Of a stretch of DNA of 64,000 nt, positions 29,013-38,533 are shown one piece after another (position 1 is the first letter of the stretch; every line of letters begins with the position of its first letter). The translations under genes and the position numbers were made by a program. A model generated the notes under the pieces. The model saw nothing but the letters and a program-made list of their open reading frames with translations. It was not told where the DNA came from and ran no database searches. Source of the stretch: ZC4RG42 sp036676355 (GTDB lineage Bacteria; Pseudomonadota; Gammaproteobacteria; Burkholderiales; SG8-39); NCBI GenBank assembly GCA_036676355.1, contig JAKFDA010000054.1, positions 23,028-87,027 of the forward strand. The letters run 5' to 3'.

Positions 29013-29620
29013 GCACCCTGCACGATGCGCTTGATGATATGCAGGCGGCGGTGAAAGAAGTGATCGGCCTCGGGCACGACGGTCACCGGCAGATCCTGCG
29101 GTCGCGCCCAGTCGAGTACGTTCGCGAGCGGCACGGTCTGATCCCTCTCGCCGTGAATGACGATGGTGTCGGCCGGCACGGGCGGCGTATCGTAATCGCG
29201 ATCGCCGCTGAGAGAACCCGTCGCCGGTGCGACAAGCACCATGCGTTCCGGCGTCACGCGCTGCGCAACACGCGTCTGCACATAGCCGCCGAAGGAAAAA
29301 CCGGCCAGCACGATGGGCAGTTCGCCGTAGCGCGCGCGCGCCTGTGCGGCGACGCCGACCAGATCGTTGGTCTCGCCGATGCCGCGATCGTATTCGCCGA
29401 GCGAATCGCCGATGCCGCGAAAATTCGGACGCAACGCGATGTAGCCCAGTTCGGCGAAGGCCTTGGCGAGCGTCTGCACAACCTTGTTGTCGGCCGTGCC
29501 GCCGTATAGCGGATGCGGATGTGCAATCAGTGCGAGGCCGCGCGGCGTGCCCGTCGGTTGATCGACGAGCACTTCGATGCGTCCGGCATCACCGGCGAAA
29601 AACAAGTGTTCGGTCGGCAT
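29000..29620 (-). CDS. Alpha/beta hydrolase family protein
   Basis: A 206-residue alpha/beta hydrolase. The nucleophile elbow is [10 protein letters not shown], the acid is in [10 protein letters not shown] and the histidine in [10 protein letters not shown], so the triad Ser-Asp-His is complete. [20 protein letters not shown] and [11 protein letters not shown] are typical of a bacterial subgroup often annotated as putative peptidase or dienelactone-hydrolase-like. The substrate is unknown. The start at ATG 29620 is where family similarity begins; a longer in-frame form adds Arg-rich residues. It overlaps the NodI-like gene and follows the [2Fe-2S] gene by 8 bases. Confidence 0.88.
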   Translation of the reverse strand: MPTEHLFFAGDAGRIEVLVDQPTGTPRGLALIAHPHPLYGGTADNKVVQTLAKAFAELGYIALRPNFRGIGDSLGEYDRGIGETNDLVGVAAQARARYGELPIVLAGFSFGGYVQTRVAQRVTPERMVLVAPATGSLSGDRDYDTPPVPADTIVIHGERDQTVPLANVLDWARPQDLPVTVVPEADHFFHRRLHIIKRIVQGAWRS

Positions 29621-29628
29621 CGCGGCGC

Positions 29629-29937
29629 TCAGATCTTCAAGCGCTCGACGACACGGTCGTGCACCAGATGCTCGTCGATGATTTCGTCGATGTCGCTCTT
29701 GTCGACATAGGTATACCAGACCGCCTCGGGATACACGACCAGCACCGGCCCCTCGTCGCAACGGTCCAGGCACCCGGCCTGATTGATGCGCACCTTACCC
29801 TTGCCGGAAAGTTTGAGTGCCTTGATACGGTCCTTGGCATAACCGCGCATTTCCGCGGCGCCGTGATTATTGCAGCAGACGGCGCCCGGTTCGCGTTGGT
29901 TGCAACAGAAGAAAACGTGTTTGTCGTAGTAACTCAT
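29629..29937 (-). CDS. Thioredoxin-like [2Fe-2S] ferredoxin
   Basis: A 102-residue protein of the thioredoxin-like [2Fe-2S] ferredoxin family. The cluster-binding cysteines are in the N-terminal HVFFCCNQREPGAVCCNNHG and in the later INQAGCLDRCDEGPVLVVYP. The adjoining VWYTYVDKSDIDEIIDEHL is also typical. Its redox partner is unknown. It lies between a VanZ-type gene and the hydrolase in a compact minus-strand run. Confidence 0.9.
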   Translation of the reverse strand: MSYYDKHVFFCCNQREPGAVCCNNHGAAEMRGYAKDRIKALKLSGKGKVRINQAGCLDRCDEGPVLVVYPEAVWYTYVDKSDIDEIIDEHLVHDRVVERLKI

Positions 29938-29992
29938 GCCGATCCGCGCAGAAGCATGCGACGCCGGACGGCGACCGCAGAATAAAGCGCGA

Positions 29993-31108
29993 TTATAGAC
30001 GCCCGTCGCGCGACTGCGCGGCATCGCGCTCCTTGTTGAGCGTGCGCGTGGCGTACATCAGCAGGTAGGTCAGCGCGGCGAACGGCCAGAGCGTGGACAA
30101 GAGCCGGGTCAGGCCGTTGAAGTTGAGGAAATGGCCCTGATACCAAGCCTGGTGAACGATGATGAGGTAGGGATTGTCGGGAGCGAGGTTGACCATCGCC
30201 GTTGCCATCATCAGCAGCAGGCCGCAGATACCGATCGCAGTGCCGCGTCGCAGCGACAGCGCGGCGAGCGCCAGCGGCACGCCGATGAGCAGACCGCTGG
30301 TTGCGCCGGGCGTCAGCCAAGCCAGCGCATTGCGCCCCTCGAACAGCACCATGAAGGCGATCGCCCGCACCGCGCACGCGATCAGCAGCAGACCCATAAA
30401 AACGCTGCGTTTCGGTGCGCCGTCCACGAGCAGCAATGACAGCAACAGCGCCACGGCGACGATGTTGGCGATCGCGACCAGCGCTTCGACGCGCACGAAC
30501 ATCGACGGGTCGTACAACACCATCGGCATGGCATCGAACAGGAAGCGCAGATCGCCGTTGCCGAACAGCAGGCTTTCCGGCCGCAGCAGCGACAACAGCC
30601 AGCCGGCGATCAGCACGAGTCCGATATCCACGGTGTGGCCCTGGGCAAAGATGTTATGGCGCAGATGGAACAGCATTCCGCGGCCGAGCATGCGGGGCGT
30701 CAGATACAGGCTGAGCAGCGCGCCCACCGCCGCACCGGCGCTGTTGCAAGCCACATCGAGCGAGGAAGGGATGCGGCTGGGCAGATAGTTCTGCAGCGAC
30801 TCTAGCGTAAGGCTGAGGGCGACGCCGAGGCAGGCGGCCAACAGCCATGCGAGGAAACCGCGAATGCGCGGGTACAGCGCCCCGACGGCAAGCAGGCCGA
30901 GCGGTACGTAAGCGAGGAAGTTCGCGACGATATCGAAATTGGTGTAGTAGCGCGGCCAGAACGAACCGAGAAAGGTGAGGGGCCGCACGCCGGGATCGTA
31001 CCAATCGAGGAAAGGGTGCAGGCTGGCATAGGCAACGAGCAGTACGTATCCGATGAACAGGTACCGGGCGAGCGGCGAAGCGTGTCTATGCGCGACCTCC
31101 ATTCTCAC
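29993..31108 (-). CDS. VanZ-like family membrane protein
   Basis: A 371-residue polytopic protein. The N-terminal third carries the VanZ-like domain: [10 protein letters not shown], then [19 protein letters not shown], then [19 protein letters not shown] followed by [17 protein letters not shown]. It has about ten predicted spans. The function is unknown; VanZ itself confers low-level teicoplanin resistance. The GTG at 31108 overlaps the stop codon of the macrodomain gene (GTGA); an ATG two codons later is an alternative. Confidence 0.85.
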   Translation of the reverse strand: MRMEVAHRHASPLARYLFIGYVLLVAYASLHPFLDWYDPGVRPLTFLGSFWPRYYTNFDIVANFLAYVPLGLLAVGALYPRIRGFLAWLLAACLGVALSLTLESLQNYLPSRIPSSLDVACNSAGAAVGALLSLYLTPRMLGRGMLFHLRHNIFAQGHTVDIGLVLIAGWLLSLLRPESLLFGNGDLRFLFDAMPMVLYDPSMFVRVEALVAIANIVAVALLLSLLLVDGAPKRSVFMGLLLIACAVRAIAFMVLFEGRNALAWLTPGATSGLLIGVPLALAALSLRRGTAIGICGLLLMMATAMVNLAPDNPYLIIVHQAWYQGHFLNFNGLTRLLSTLWPFAALTYLLMYATRTLNKERDAAQSRDGRL

Positions 31109-31623
31109 GCGACGCCGTGCGCCGCGAGTTCGCGCCGATAGATGTCCAATGCATGGTCGTCGAACAGCGCGAATGTAATGTCAATCGATGGGCCGCTATC
31201 GAGCGCGGCCAGGCTCTGCTCGATGGCAATACGCGCAGCCGCTTCGATCGGATAACCGTACACGCCGCAACTGATCGCCGGAAAGGCAAGCGTTTGCACA
31301 TTGTGGTCGATCGCGAGTTCGAACGAGCGTCGATAACAGGATGCCAGCAGTGCCGGCTCGCCCGATGCGCCGCCGCGCCACACCGGGCCGACGGTATGAA
31401 TCACATGCCGCGCGGGTAAGTCGAAGCCAGGCGTGATTTTGGCGTCGCCGGTCGCGCAGCCTCCCAGAGCGCGGCAGGCTTGCAGCAGTCGCGGGCCGGC
31501 GGCGCGATGAATCGCGCCATCGACACCGCCGCCGCCGAGCAGGCTGTTGTTGGCGGCGTTGACGATCGCATCGACCTGCAACTGCGTAATGTCGCATTGC
31601 ACGGCGCGCAGACGATGAGCCAT
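31105..31623 (-). CDS. Macrodomain protein (O-acetyl-ADP-ribose deacetylase type)
   Basis: A 172-residue stand-alone macrodomain that binds, and probably hydrolyses, ADP-ribose derivatives. The motifs [20 protein letters not shown] and [10 protein letters not shown] are those of the YmdB/MacroD class, with VIHTVGPVW and [17 protein letters not shown] downstream. The length is complete. Its stop overlaps the start of the VanZ-like gene, linking the two translationally. Confidence 0.94.
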   Translation of the reverse strand: MAHRLRAVQCDITQLQVDAIVNAANNSLLGGGGVDGAIHRAAGPRLLQACRALGGCATGDAKITPGFDLPARHVIHTVGPVWRGGASGEPALLASCYRRSFELAIDHNVQTLAFPAISCGVYGYPIEAAARIAIEQSLAALDSGPSIDITFALFDDHALDIYRRELAAHGVA

Positions 31624-31746
31624 GAGTTCTATCGTGTTATCCGGTTCAAGTGCGACCTACTCTAACAGCACGAGGTTCCAATCGCCCTCGCTCTCGCCCA
31701 CGGACGCGACGAATTCGCGCACGGGCGTTGCGCAGCGAGGCGCTGC

Positions 31747-33171
31747 TCAGGCGGCCGCCGGCTGTCGGCCCCGATAGCGCTGCGGCAGCAGGGAGCCGGC
31801 GACCATACCGATCACGGCCGCGACGAAACCGGCCAGTTGCGGTGGCCAGACGCCCTCGGGGTTGATCAGTTCGAGCGCGATCCAGGTGACCAGACCGAAA
31901 GCGATCGCGGCGGCCGCGCCCTGCGTGGTTGCGCGCTTCCAGTAAATGCCCGCCACCAGCGGCACGAACGCGGCGACCAGCGTGACTTTGTAAGCGTGCT
32001 CCACCATGGCATGGATGCTTTGGTTCGACCATAGCGAATACAGCGTGACCAGCACGCCGAACAGCAGCACCACCAGACGCGTGAGCCAGAGAAACTGGAG
32101 GTCGTTCATCCTCGGCAGGGCGCCGCGCAGCACGTTCTCCGCAATGGTCACCGACGGGGCGAGCAAGGTGCCGCTCGCCGTGCTCATGATGACCGACAGC
32201 AGCGCGCCATAGAAAATGACTTGCGCATACAGCGGCAGGTGATAGAACACCAGCGCCGGCAATACCAGCTGCGAATCCTTTGCGATCATGCGGTCCACCA
32301 TGTCCGGGTCGATGAGCGTGGCTGCGTATGCCAGAAACAGCGGCACGGCGGCGAAAAGAAAGTAGGCGATGCCGCCGAGTATCGTGCCATATACGGCAAC
32401 GTTTTCGGTTCTGGCCGAATTGGCGCGCTGGAATACGTCCTGTTGCGGGATCGAACCGAAACCCATGGTCAGCATCGCGCCGAAGAAGGCGAGCAGTTCG
32501 ATCGTGTTGAAACTCGGCAGGAATTGAAACTTCCCTTGCGCGGCAGCATGCTCGATGACGCGTTGCGCGCCACCCGCCATGTCGCTCACCGAGAAGGTTA
32601 TGAACAACAGGCCGCCGATGATGACGATCATCTGCACGAATGTCGTCACCGCAACCGACCACATGCCGCCGAACAGCGTGTAGAGCGTGACCACCGCGGC
32701 GCCGAGAATCATTCCCTGCTCGCGCGAGATGGCGCCCTGAGTTAGCACGTCGAACACCAGTCCGAGCGCGACCACCTGCGCCGAGACCCAGCCGAGATAG
32801 GACAGCGCGATGCAGATGCTGGTCACCAATTCCACGCCCCGGCTGTAGCGGCGGCGATAAAAGTCGCCGATGGTCAGCAGTTGCAGGCGGTACAGCGGCC
32901 GCGCAAAGAACAGCCCGAAGAGAATCAGGCAAAGCGAGGCGCCGAGCGGATCGGAAATCAGTCCCGCGAACCCTTCGTCGAGGAAAGTGCCGGAAATGCC
33001 GAGCACCGTTTCGGCGCCGAACCAGGTCGCGAACACGGTCGCGAAAACCACGTAGATGGGCAGGTTGCGACCGGCGGTGATGTAGTCGGACGAACTCTTG
33101 ACGCGCGTTGCCGCGGCCAGACCGATGCTGATGGAAACCGCGAGATAAATGACTACGAACCAGACGAGCAT
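31747..33171 (-). CDS. Sodium:solute symporter family protein
   Basis: A 474-residue transporter of the SSS family with about 12-13 membrane spans. It starts MLVWFVVIYLAVSISIGLAA and shows the SSS features SSSDYITAGRNLPIY near the N-terminus and GFGSIPQQDVFQRANSARTE in the middle. The substrate cannot be told from sequence. It begins 74 bases after the ubiB stop. After its TGA the same frame remains open for another 29 codons. Confidence 0.9.
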   Translation of the reverse strand: MLVWFVVIYLAVSISIGLAAATRVKSSSDYITAGRNLPIYVVFATVFATWFGAETVLGISGTFLDEGFAGLISDPLGASLCLILFGLFFARPLYRLQLLTIGDFYRRRYSRGVELVTSICIALSYLGWVSAQVVALGLVFDVLTQGAISREQGMILGAAVVTLYTLFGGMWSVAVTTFVQMIVIIGGLLFITFSVSDMAGGAQRVIEHAAAQGKFQFLPSFNTIELLAFFGAMLTMGFGSIPQQDVFQRANSARTENVAVYGTILGGIAYFLFAAVPLFLAYAATLIDPDMVDRMIAKDSQLVLPALVFYHLPLYAQVIFYGALLSVIMSTASGTLLAPSVTIAENVLRGALPRMNDLQFLWLTRLVVLLFGVLVTLYSLWSNQSIHAMVEHAYKVTLVAAFVPLVAGIYWKRATTQGAAAAIAFGLVTWIALELINPEGVWPPQLAGFVAAVIGMVAGSLLPQRYRGRQPAAA

Positions 33172-33245
33172 ACGAGGCCTTTACAGTCGCGGTCGCGACC
33201 TTCTTGGGCGCGGATCATACCTTGCCCGCGGCTCCGCGGCACCCG

Positions 33246-34778
33246 TCAGAACATGGTCAATCGATCGAATAGCACAAGAACCAACAACACCACCATTACA
33301 CCGCCGATCAACAGTACGGCATTGGTGCGCCGACGCTGTTCGCGCGCGATGGCGACCAGTAACGGTTCCAGCCCCGCGGCGGCATCCTGGGCCAGCGCGC
33401 GATGCGCCAGTCGCGGCAGTTGCGGCAACAGCGTGGCCCAGGCGGGCGCCTCGTTCTTGACCGTGCGGACCAGGCCGCGCCAGCCAAGTTGCTCGCTCAT
33501 CCAGCGCTCCAGGAACGGCTTGGCTGTCTTCCAGAGATCGAGGTCGGGATCGAGTTGGCGACCGAGCCCTTCGATGTTGAGCAAGGTCTTCTGCAGCATA
33601 ACCAGTTGCGGCTGCACTTCCAGATTGAAGCGGCGCGCTGTCTGGAACAGTCGCAACAGCACGCGGCCGAACGAGATTTCTTTCAGCGGGCGGTCGAAGA
33701 TAGGTTCGCACACGGCGCGAACGGCGCTTTCGAATTCGTCGACGCGGGTGCCGGGTGGAACCCAGCCGGCATCGACGTGCGCCTGCGCGACGCGGCGGTA
33801 ATCGCGATTGAAAAAGGCGAGGAAGTTCTGCGCGAGGTAGTTCTTGTCGCCTTCGTTGAGCGTGCCCATGATGCCGAAATCGAGCGCGATGTATTTGCCG
33901 TCCGGCGCGACCAGGATATTGCCCGGGTGCATGTCGGCGTGAAAAAAACTGTCGCGAAACACCTGCGTGAAAAAAATCTCCACGCCCGCGCGCGACAGCT
34001 TGTGCATGTCGATGCCCTGCTCGCGCAGCAGTTCAACCTGACCCACCGGCGTACCGTGCATGCGTTGCATGGTCATCACCGTCGGCGTGCAATAGTCCCA
34101 ATAGACGTCCGGCACGAGCAGCAGCGGCGAATCGAGAAAGTTGCGCCGCAACTGGCTCGCATTGGCCGCTTCGCGCATGAGATCGAGTTCGTCATGCAGA
34201 TGCCGGGCGAACTCGGCCACCAATTCGCGCGGCTTGAGCCGCCGGCCCTGCGACCAGATGCGCTCGACCAGTCCGGCCGCCGCGTCCATCAACGCGAGAT
34301 CGCGTGTGATGATGGGCAGCATATTGGGCCGCAGGACTTTCACCGCCGCTTCGATGCCGCCAGGCAGCGTCGCGAGGTGAACCTGTGCGATCGAAGCGCT
34401 TGCCACCGGCACCGGATCGAATTGTTCGAAGATTTCGCCGACCGGGCGACCGAGCGTGCGCTCGATCTCGGCGATCGCGAGGGTCGAATCGAATGGCGGT
34501 ACCTGGTCCTGCAGTTTCGCCAGTTCGTCGGCGATGTCGGTCGGCAGCAGATCGCGCCGGGTGGACAGCACCTGGCCGAACTTGACGAATATCGGCCCCA
34601 GCGTTTCCAGCGCGCGACGCAGTCGCACGCCGCGTTCCTCCTTCAGTGGCCTGAAGAACAGCAGGCGCTGCGTCAGGCCGGCGAGGCGGCCGCTGGATTC
34701 GGCCGCGAGCGGAAACTCCTCCAGGCCGTAGCGAAAGGCGACCGCGAAGATCTTGACCAGACGGAGGAAGCGAAACAC
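33246..34778 (-). CDS. ubiB: Ubiquinone biosynthesis accessory kinase-like protein UbiB
   Basis: A 510-residue member of the atypical ABC1/UbiB kinase-like family needed for ubiquinone production. It shows the signature [20 protein letters not shown], the [10 protein letters not shown] lysine, the [11 protein letters not shown] catalytic-loop equivalent and ALDFGIMG. The C-terminus has a transmembrane segment ([19 protein letters not shown]). Translation appears to start at GTG 34778, directly before the conserved [20 protein letters not shown]. It belongs with ubiJ and ubiE, although a DUF2238 gene separates it from ubiJ. Confidence 0.95.
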   Translation of the reverse strand: MFRFLRLVKIFAVAFRYGLEEFPLAAESSGRLAGLTQRLLFFRPLKEERGVRLRRALETLGPIFVKFGQVLSTRRDLLPTDIADELAKLQDQVPPFDSTLAIAEIERTLGRPVGEIFEQFDPVPVASASIAQVHLATLPGGIEAAVKVLRPNMLPIITRDLALMDAAAGLVERIWSQGRRLKPRELVAEFARHLHDELDLMREAANASQLRRNFLDSPLLLVPDVYWDYCTPTVMTMQRMHGTPVGQVELLREQGIDMHKLSRAGVEIFFTQVFRDSFFHADMHPGNILVAPDGKYIALDFGIMGTLNEGDKNYLAQNFLAFFNRDYRRVAQAHVDAGWVPPGTRVDEFESAVRAVCEPIFDRPLKEISFGRVLLRLFQTARRFNLEVQPQLVMLQKTLLNIEGLGRQLDPDLDLWKTAKPFLERWMSEQLGWRGLVRTVKNEAPAWATLLPQLPRLAHRALAQDAAAGLEPLLVAIAREQRRRTNAVLLIGGVMVVLLVLVLFDRLTMF

Positions 34779-34938
34779 GGATGCGCTCAGAAGCAGTAAT
34801 CGCGAGCGCGCCGCGCGGGCGGTACGCCGTTCGGGTCGTTACCCGATCGCCTGCTTCTTGTGATTGTTGGAAGGGTGAATCTACCGGAACGCCGGGTCGC
34901 GGGCAAAGCCTGTGCGAATCCGTCCGGACGAAGGCATG

Positions 34939-35580
34939 TCAGAGGTTGAGCCGTGCAAGCTGCCGGTCATGCCGGCGCGAGAGCAGGAGTTGGGCGAGTA
35001 CGGCGCCGATGAGTGCGACGAACATGTCCCACTGCGTATCCCACACGTCGCCCTGAGTGCCGAGAAAAGCGTCCGCTTTTTCGCGTATGGCGAGTGCGGC
35101 CCACCATTCCAGCAGTTCGTAGAACGCGCTGATCGCCAGGCCGATGCAGCAAACCAGGAAGAACAGCATGCGGCCGCGCCGGATCGAGGTAAGGCGCAGC
35201 AGAATCTCCCGTGCCAGAATGGCTGGCACGAAACCTTGCGCGAAGTGGCCCAGCCGATCATAGGGGTTGCGATCGAGGTCGAGCAGGTTCTGCACCCATT
35301 CGCCCGGCGGGACCAGTGCGTAGGTGTAGTGCGCGCCCACGATCAGGATGATGGCGTGTATGAAGATGAGCTGATAGCTCAGCAAGGTCAGCCGGAAGCG
35401 CTGCCAGGTCAGCATCAGCAGCGGCCCGGCAATAAATACCGGCAGCACTTCCATGAACCAGGTCAGACGGTTGCGCGGCGCGATGCTGGACAGCGCCAGT
35501 GCGGCGCAACCGAGCATCAGCAGCACCATCGCATGACGCGCCTCGTTGCGCGTCGGTTCGAGCGACACCGTCAGCGGCAT
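34939..35580 (-). CDS. DUF2238 family membrane protein (YjdF-like)
   Basis: A 213-residue protein with about six membrane spans, of unknown function. The family core is YDRLGHFAQGFVPAILAREI followed by SAFYELLEWWAALA and GTQGDVWDTQWDMFVALIGA. I place the start at ATG 35580 (MPLTVSLEPTRNEARHAM). It is inserted between ubiJ and ubiB on the same strand. Whether it has any link to quinone synthesis is unknown. Confidence 0.88.
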   Translation of the reverse strand: MPLTVSLEPTRNEARHAMVLLMLGCAALALSSIAPRNRLTWFMEVLPVFIAGPLLMLTWQRFRLTLLSYQLIFIHAIILIVGAHYTYALVPPGEWVQNLLDLDRNPYDRLGHFAQGFVPAILAREILLRLTSIRRGRMLFFLVCCIGLAISAFYELLEWWAALAIREKADAFLGTQGDVWDTQWDMFVALIGAVLAQLLLSRRHDRQLARLNL

Positions 35581-35643
35581 TGCAACCTCCGCGTGTCCGC
35601 CGGGTGAGTACTCGATTGCACGCACCGATACCGGCGTTCGGTT

Positions 35644-36234
35644 TCAAACGGCTCTCAGACGTTCCTGCTTGCGTATGCGTTTATCCAGTCGCGCCACGGC
35701 GTCGCGCAAGTCAGCCACGTCCCGGCCGGCATCTTCGACCGCTTGCCGGCGTACAAGGAATTGTGCCTCCTCACGCAAATATTCGGAAAAATTTTCGCCC
35801 AGGCGTTGCGCGCCCTCTTTTTGCCATGCCATGAAATGGCGCCCGGACTCTGCCACGCGATGGGCGATCGCATCGCCGAACAGGAGCGACAGGTCCTCTT
35901 CGACGTCCCAGCGCAAGTTGCGGAACAGGAACTGGACGGCTGCTGCCAGTTCAGTGTCGCCGTCAATGCGGATTTCGCGCACCGCCGCTTCGTCGCGCCG
36001 CATCAGGCCCGGCACAGTGCCGGCGCGGATGTCGAGCCTAAGGTCGGGCGATTCGTTGCGCGCCGCTTCGAGCAGCCCGCCGTCGGTGATCTGCAGGCGC
36101 AGCGTCGGCAGCGGCGCGAGACGCAGCTGAATGCTCTTCGACGCGAAGGGGCGCAGTCGAGCGCGGGCCCAATCTTCACGCGCGAGCAGATGGTTGATGC
36201 ATGCGACGAACGGCTGATGCAAGAGTGCGTTCAT
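35644..36234 (-). CDS. ubiJ: Ubiquinone biosynthesis accessory factor UbiJ (SCP2 domain)
   Basis: A 196-residue protein with an N-terminal SCP2 lipid-binding domain (about residues 15-115) and a C-terminal helical/coiled-coil tail (EDAGRDVADLRDAVARLDKR). UbiJ binds ubiquinone precursors in the soluble Ubi complex with UbiK. The start is ATG 36234. It lies between ubiE and ubiB, the common ubiE-ubiJ-ubiB order, but a Tim44-like gene and a strong hairpin separate it from ubiE. Confidence 0.9.
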   Translation of the reverse strand: MNALLHQPFVACINHLLAREDWARARLRPFASKSIQLRLAPLPTLRLQITDGGLLEAARNESPDLRLDIRAGTVPGLMRRDEAAVREIRIDGDTELAAAVQFLFRNLRWDVEEDLSLLFGDAIAHRVAESGRHFMAWQKEGAQRLGENFSEYLREEAQFLVRRQAVEDAGRDVADLRDAVARLDKRIRKQERLRAV

Positions 36235-36261
36235 AGATGAAGCCCCGCGAACTGCTACAAG

Positions 36262-36289
36262 CAAGAACCGCCCCGAAGGGCGGTTCTTG
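36262..36289 (-). terminator. Perfect hairpin with UUCG tetraloop between the tim44-like gene and ubiJ
   Basis: A 12-bp perfect stem (36262-36273 with 36278-36289, CAAGAACCGCCC/GGGCGGTTCTTG) closed on the minus strand by TTCG, giving an extra-stable UUCG tetraloop. It lies just after the Tim44-like stop codon. There is no T-run after it, so it may act as a weak terminator or as an mRNA 3'-end stabiliser rather than a full rho-independent terminator. Confidence 0.6.
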
Positions 36290-36305
36290 GCAGGGGTGCA
36301 TATAC

Positions 36306-37157
36306 TTAATCGACTTGCTGAATGCCGGCGAGGAGCCAGCCGCTGTTGCCGGTGGCCGGCTTTTGCAGGTGCCAGAGCTCTTCGAACCGCGTGGGCGCGC
36401 TGTCACCTTCTTCGCGCAGCATGCCCGAGAAGCGAATGCTGGCCCAGTGCACCAGACCTTCGGTCGTGACCTCTTCCAGTCGCGCCTCCAGCGTAACCAC
36501 ATCGGTCCGCTGCGCCGCGCCCTGCCGCTCATCCAGTTCCCGCTTCAGTTCGGCATACAGTTCATCCGTCACGAAATCGCGAATCGACTCCGCGTCGCCC
36601 TTGTCGTTCGCGGCTTGCAGCGCTACGAATTGACGCTTCGCTTCGCGCAGAAAGGTTTCGCTATCGAAACCGGCCGGTACCGCAGGCGTTGGCTCCTGCG
36701 CTCGCATCGCGCCGCCGCCGCCGAAAGTAGCAGCGGGCGGTGCAGCGACCGGGTCGCGATCCGGCCCGGCGTACTGCATGCGCTGGCGCTGCTGTTGTCC
36801 GCCACCCATGCCGCGCAGCAAGGCGCGAATGGCGAAGAACACGACTGCCGCAATGAGCATTGCGACCAGCAGCGAGCCCATTTGCTCGCCGAACAGCGCG
36901 GCCAAGCCCAGGCCGGCGGCCAGACCGGCCAGCGGCGCCAGCCAGCGGCCCATGCCGGGACGCGCGGTCGGTGCGGCGGCCGGCGCGGCCGCGTTCTGCT
37001 GCTGTCCCGCCTGTTGTTGCTGCGCGGGTTTCTGCGGTGCCATCTGACGTTGCGCGCCAAGCGAACGGGCGCCACCCAGGCGTCTGGCTTCAGCCTGCTC
37101 CATCACCATGCCGGTGCACAGCACCGCGGCAAACGCCATTAACAGCCACTTTTTCAT
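36306..37157 (-). CDS. Tim44-like domain membrane protein
   Basis: A 283-residue protein with a signal-like N-terminus (MKKWLLMAFAAVLCTGMVME), a low-complexity Gln/Ala/Pro stretch (about residues 35-65), two hydrophobic segments (WLAPLAGLAAGLGLAALFG and LLVAMLIAAVVFFAIRALL), and a C-terminal Tim44-like domain from about residue 165 to the end. The start is ATG 37157 with GGAG 8 bases upstream; the in-frame GTG at 37163 lies too close to that site. The bacterial function is unknown. It sits between ubiE and ubiJ. Confidence 0.88.
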   Translation of the reverse strand: MKKWLLMAFAAVLCTGMVMEQAEARRLGGARSLGAQRQMAPQKPAQQQQAGQQQNAAAPAAAPTARPGMGRWLAPLAGLAAGLGLAALFGEQMGSLLVAMLIAAVVFFAIRALLRGMGGGQQQRQRMQYAGPDRDPVAAPPAATFGGGGAMRAQEPTPAVPAGFDSETFLREAKRQFVALQAANDKGDAESIRDFVTDELYAELKRELDERQGAAQRTDVVTLEARLEEVTTEGLVHWASIRFSGMLREEGDSAPTRFEELWHLQKPATGNSGWLLAGIQQVD

Positions 37158-37189
37158 CGCCACACTCCGTAGGGAATTATTTTTATGGG

Positions 37190-37921
37190 TTAAAGATTAA
37201 AACCGCGGTGCAGGGCCACCACGCCCGCGGCGAGATTGAAGTATTCGACGTTGCGCAGCCCGGCTTGTTCCATCATGCCGCGCAACGTTTCCTGATCGGG
37301 GTGCATGCGGATCGACTCGGCCAGATAGCGATAACTCGCCTCGTCGTCGGCGATGCGTTTGCCCAGCCAAGGCAGGACCTTGAAAGAATACCAGTCGTAG
37401 GGTTTTTTCAGCGGCTTCCAGATCCGCGAAAACTCCAGCACCAGCAAGCGCCCCCCCGGTCGCAATACACGCCGCATTTCCGCCAGCGCACGATCCTTGT
37501 GGGTCATGTTGCGCAGCCCGAAGGCCACCGAAACGCAGTCGAAATAGTGGTCCGGAAAGGGCAGCCGCTCCGCGTCGCATTGCGCCACCGGTACGATGCG
37601 GCCGCGATCCAGCAAGCGGTCGCGCCCGACAGTAAGCATCGAACGATTGATATCGGTGAGCCAGATTTCGCCGCTGACACCGGCGCGCTTGACGAACGCG
37701 GCGGTCAGATCGCCGGATCCGCCCGCGACATCGAGCACCCGGCTGCCCTCGCGCACGCCGCTTTGCGCGATGGTGAAAGCCTTCCACAGGCGATGCATGC
37801 CCGCGGACATGAGGTCGTTCATCAAGTCGTACTTGGACGCGACCGAATGAAAGACTTCAGCGACTTTCTGTGCCTTGTCCTGCTCGGGAACCTGCTGAAA
37901 ACCGAAATGCGTTTCTGACAT
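37190..37921 (-). CDS. ubiE: Ubiquinone/menaquinone methyltransferase UbiE
   Basis: A C-methyltransferase of ubiquinone and menaquinone synthesis, 243 residues. It has [20 protein letters not shown] near the N-terminus, SAM-binding [34 protein letters not shown], and the C-terminal LTEGVVA-like stretch [16 protein letters not shown]. The start is ATG 37921 ([20 protein letters not shown]), which matches the family N-terminus. It follows the DUF971 gene by 41 bases and heads the ubi cluster. Confidence 0.97.
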   Translation of the reverse strand: MSETHFGFQQVPEQDKAQKVAEVFHSVASKYDLMNDLMSAGMHRLWKAFTIAQSGVREGSRVLDVAGGSGDLTAAFVKRAGVSGEIWLTDINRSMLTVGRDRLLDRGRIVPVAQCDAERLPFPDHYFDCVSVAFGLRNMTHKDRALAEMRRVLRPGGRLLVLEFSRIWKPLKKPYDWYSFKVLPWLGKRIADDEASYRYLAESIRMHPDQETLRGMMEQAGLRNVEYFNLAAGVVALHRGFNL

Positions 37922-37962
37922 GGATGAGGAATCTGGAATCTGATATGCGGCGTGCCGCCGAC

Positions 37963-38412
37963 TCAATGGTGGTGGCCGCAGCCACCGCCGCCACCGCTGT
38001 CCTCACCGCACACTGCGGCCTTTGGATCCGGCGCGCTGCCCGGCTCCCGGCTGGCGCCGGCCTGTTCCAGGCGCTGAATATACTCGGCCCACAATTCTTC
38101 CCGGTCCGTACCCAGGTCGTACAGGTAGCTCCAGGAATAGATACCGGTGTCGTGGCCGTCGGTAAAAAGCGGCTTGATGCCATAGCTGCCGGCCGGCTCG
38201 ATCGAGGCGATGCCGATGTCCTTCTTGCCGGTTTGCAGGACCTCCTGCCCGGGCCCGTGTCCGCGCACTTCGGCGGACGGGCTGTAGACCCGCAGCAATT
38301 CGAACGGCAGTTCGAATCGGGCGCCATCCGAAAAAGAAATCTCCATCAGCCGCGACACGCTGTGCAGCTTGATTTCGGTGGGAACGGGGGTATTGGAAGA
38401 GAGACCGGCCAT
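37963..38412 (-). CDS. DUF971 (gamma-butyrobetaine-hydroxylase N-terminal-like) protein
   Basis: A 149-residue protein with one DUF971 domain: [20 protein letters not shown], the segment [13 protein letters not shown] and the SYAI-like [20 protein letters not shown]. The C-terminus ends in a Gly-rich run and CGHHH, with another Cys shortly before, a possible metal-binding tail. Function is unknown; the domain is found alone upstream of ubiE in many betaproteobacteria. The start is ATG 38412. It is divergent from phoB. Confidence 0.9.
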   Translation of the reverse strand: MAGLSSNTPVPTEIKLHSVSRLMEISFSDGARFELPFELLRVYSPSAEVRGHGPGQEVLQTGKKDIGIASIEPAGSYGIKPLFTDGHDTGIYSWSYLYDLGTDREELWAEYIQRLEQAGASREPGSAPDPKAAVCGEDSGGGGGCGHHH

Positions 38413-38467
38413 GGCTGAACCATTTCGAGTGTGGATGAATGATAACGGAGTGCGCGCAGCACTTCGA

Positions 38468-38502
38468 CTTGTAACAAAATCGTCACGCAACCGCCATAGA
38501 AT
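38468..38502 (+). promoter_or_regulatory. Pho box and -10 of the phoB promoter
   Basis: CTTGTAACAAAATCGTCACG (38468-38487) resembles a Pho box, the PhoB site made of two CTGTCAT-like 7-mers spaced by an A-rich stretch. A -10 hexamer TAGAAT (38497-38502) follows 9 bases after it, the usual geometry at PhoB-activated promoters where the Pho box replaces the -35. Autoregulation of phoB-phoR is the known pattern. Confidence 0.6.
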
Positions 38503-38533
38503 GCGTTCGTTGGCATTAGAGACCGAAACGCGC

